Part shown: positions 63,757 to 64,000 of the stretch, one piece after another
Numbering within the stretch: the first letter of the stretch is position 1
Layout: every line of letters starts with the position of its first letter
NCBI GenBank assembly: GCA_027493405.1
Contig: JAOSKV010000001.1
Coordinates: forward strand, 932,855-996,854
Direction of reading: 5' to 3'
DNA length: 64,000 nucleotides
DNA from: FEB-22 sp003105195
Lineage (GTDB): Bacteria; Pseudomonadota; Alphaproteobacteria; Rhizobiales; Xanthobacteraceae
The notes under the pieces: generated by a model
Databases searched by the model: none
What the model was told of the DNA's origin: nothing
The model's input: only the letters and a program-made list of their open reading frames with translations
Position numbers and translations under genes: made by a program

Positions 63757-64000
63757 ATGCGAGATCAATATGCCGGTGATGTCAGCGACTTTCTCAAATT
63801 CGCCTTCCTGCGCGCCCTCGTCGGCAAGCACAGAACGCTTGGCATCGCATGGTATTACGCCCCGGGTGATGATGGACGCTTGGACGGTCGGCATCTTGAA
63901 TGGCGCGACGAGACGGCATGGCGCGCGCTTGATGAAGAACTACACACTGGCCTTGCGGCCTTGCGGCCTTGCGGCCTTGCCGGAACGCAGCGTCGCCGCT
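63757..64000 (+). CDS. Start of a conserved protein of unknown function, cut by the window edge and frameshifted by an 8-nt repeat
   Basis: ATG at 63757 after AGGAG (about 12 nt upstream). MRDQYAGDVSDFLKFAFLRA, LVGKHRTLGIAWYYAPGDDG and GRHLEWRDETAWRALDEELH follow the widespread YAGDxxDxxKxxLLRxL proteins found near mobile elements; function unknown. From 63949 a fourfold 8-nt repeat shifts the frame and the translation becomes LRPCGLAGTQRRR. With two copies the frame would read GLAALPERSVAA, which resembles the expected continuation. Confidence 0.7.
   Translation, partial: MRDQYAGDVSDFLKFAFLRALVGKHRTLGIAWYYAPGDDGRLDGRHLEWRDETAWRALDEELHTGLAALRPCGLAGTQRRR
63949..63980 (+). repeat. Four tandem copies of GGCCTTGC within a coding region
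   Basis: GGCCTTGC at 63949, 63957, 63965 and 63973. The unit is not a multiple of three, so copy number sets the reading frame; copies 2 or 5 would keep the inferred frame, 4 does not. Confidence 0.9.

Noticed and set aside
61919..64000. A direct repeat of the tRNA-Ser 3' end marking an att site
   Set aside because: I found no second copy of the tRNA end within the 2 kb to the window edge; it may lie outside.

Overview
The window is a high-GC chromosomal segment of an alphaproteobacterium of the order Hyphomicrobiales (Rhizobiales), most like the Bradyrhizobium/Xanthobacteraceae side. The evidence is gene order: glyA-nrdR-ribD-ribE-ribH-nusB-thiL-hppA on the left, parC-recO-era-rnc-lepB-acpS-pdxJ-relA-rpoZ-smpB-dapA on the right. 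An Omp2b-type porin, an LdtR-type MarR regulator next to an L,D-transpeptidase, and rhizobial palindromic repeats agree with this. Species cannot be read from the sequence alone.

Layout. (1) 0.1-12.5 kb, almost all minus strand: proton-pumping pyrophosphatase, an MFS exporter, thiamine-phosphate kinase, NusB and lumazine synthase in one uninterrupted frame, riboflavin synthase, RibD, NrdR and GlyA, then a small conserved protein, a lone receiver domain, and the L,D-transpeptidase/LdtR pair. (2) 12.8-20.7 kb: a valine-catabolism cluster (isobutyryl-CoA dehydrogenase, 3-hydroxyisobutyryl-CoA hydrolase, 3-hydroxyisobutyrate dehydrogenase) split by about 3.3 kb of less GC-rich DNA that carries a TPR-type protein and an unrecognised protein. 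(3) 20.8-31.2 kb: hemB, a Spy/CpxP-like protein with its OmpR-type regulator and histidine kinase, preceded by a CpxR-like tandem site; a YbfB-type MFS protein; threonine deaminase with a lone LivH-type permease; an RDD protein; and the aminoacyl-tRNA-protein transferase Bpt. (4) 31.2-39 kb: a dead Ldh_2-family fragment, two tandem chemoreceptors, and an AtuA-type pair. (5) 39-59.7 kb: core housekeeping genes interspersed with palindromic repeats. (6) 59.8-64 kb: a porin, then tRNA-Ser(GCU) followed by an island remnant with a decayed serine recombinase, a TumE/TumA-like toxin-antitoxin pair, and the start of a conserved gene carrying an 8-nt tandem repeat that breaks its frame.

Sequence quality matters here. 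At least ten single- or few-base frame breaks hit otherwise well conserved genes, and several long G or C runs (32157-32172, 47222-47424, 51706-51715, 52578-52591, 61374-61383) lie where homology stops abruptly. These look like draft-assembly or read-end artefacts rather than biology, so frame-based novelties, including the RibH-NusB fusion, need read-level confirmation.

The best candidates for something undescribed are the two-gene insertion at 16.2-19.5 kb and the tRNA-Ser island at the right edge, with its toxin-antitoxin pair, symmetrical operator and phase-variation-like repeat.
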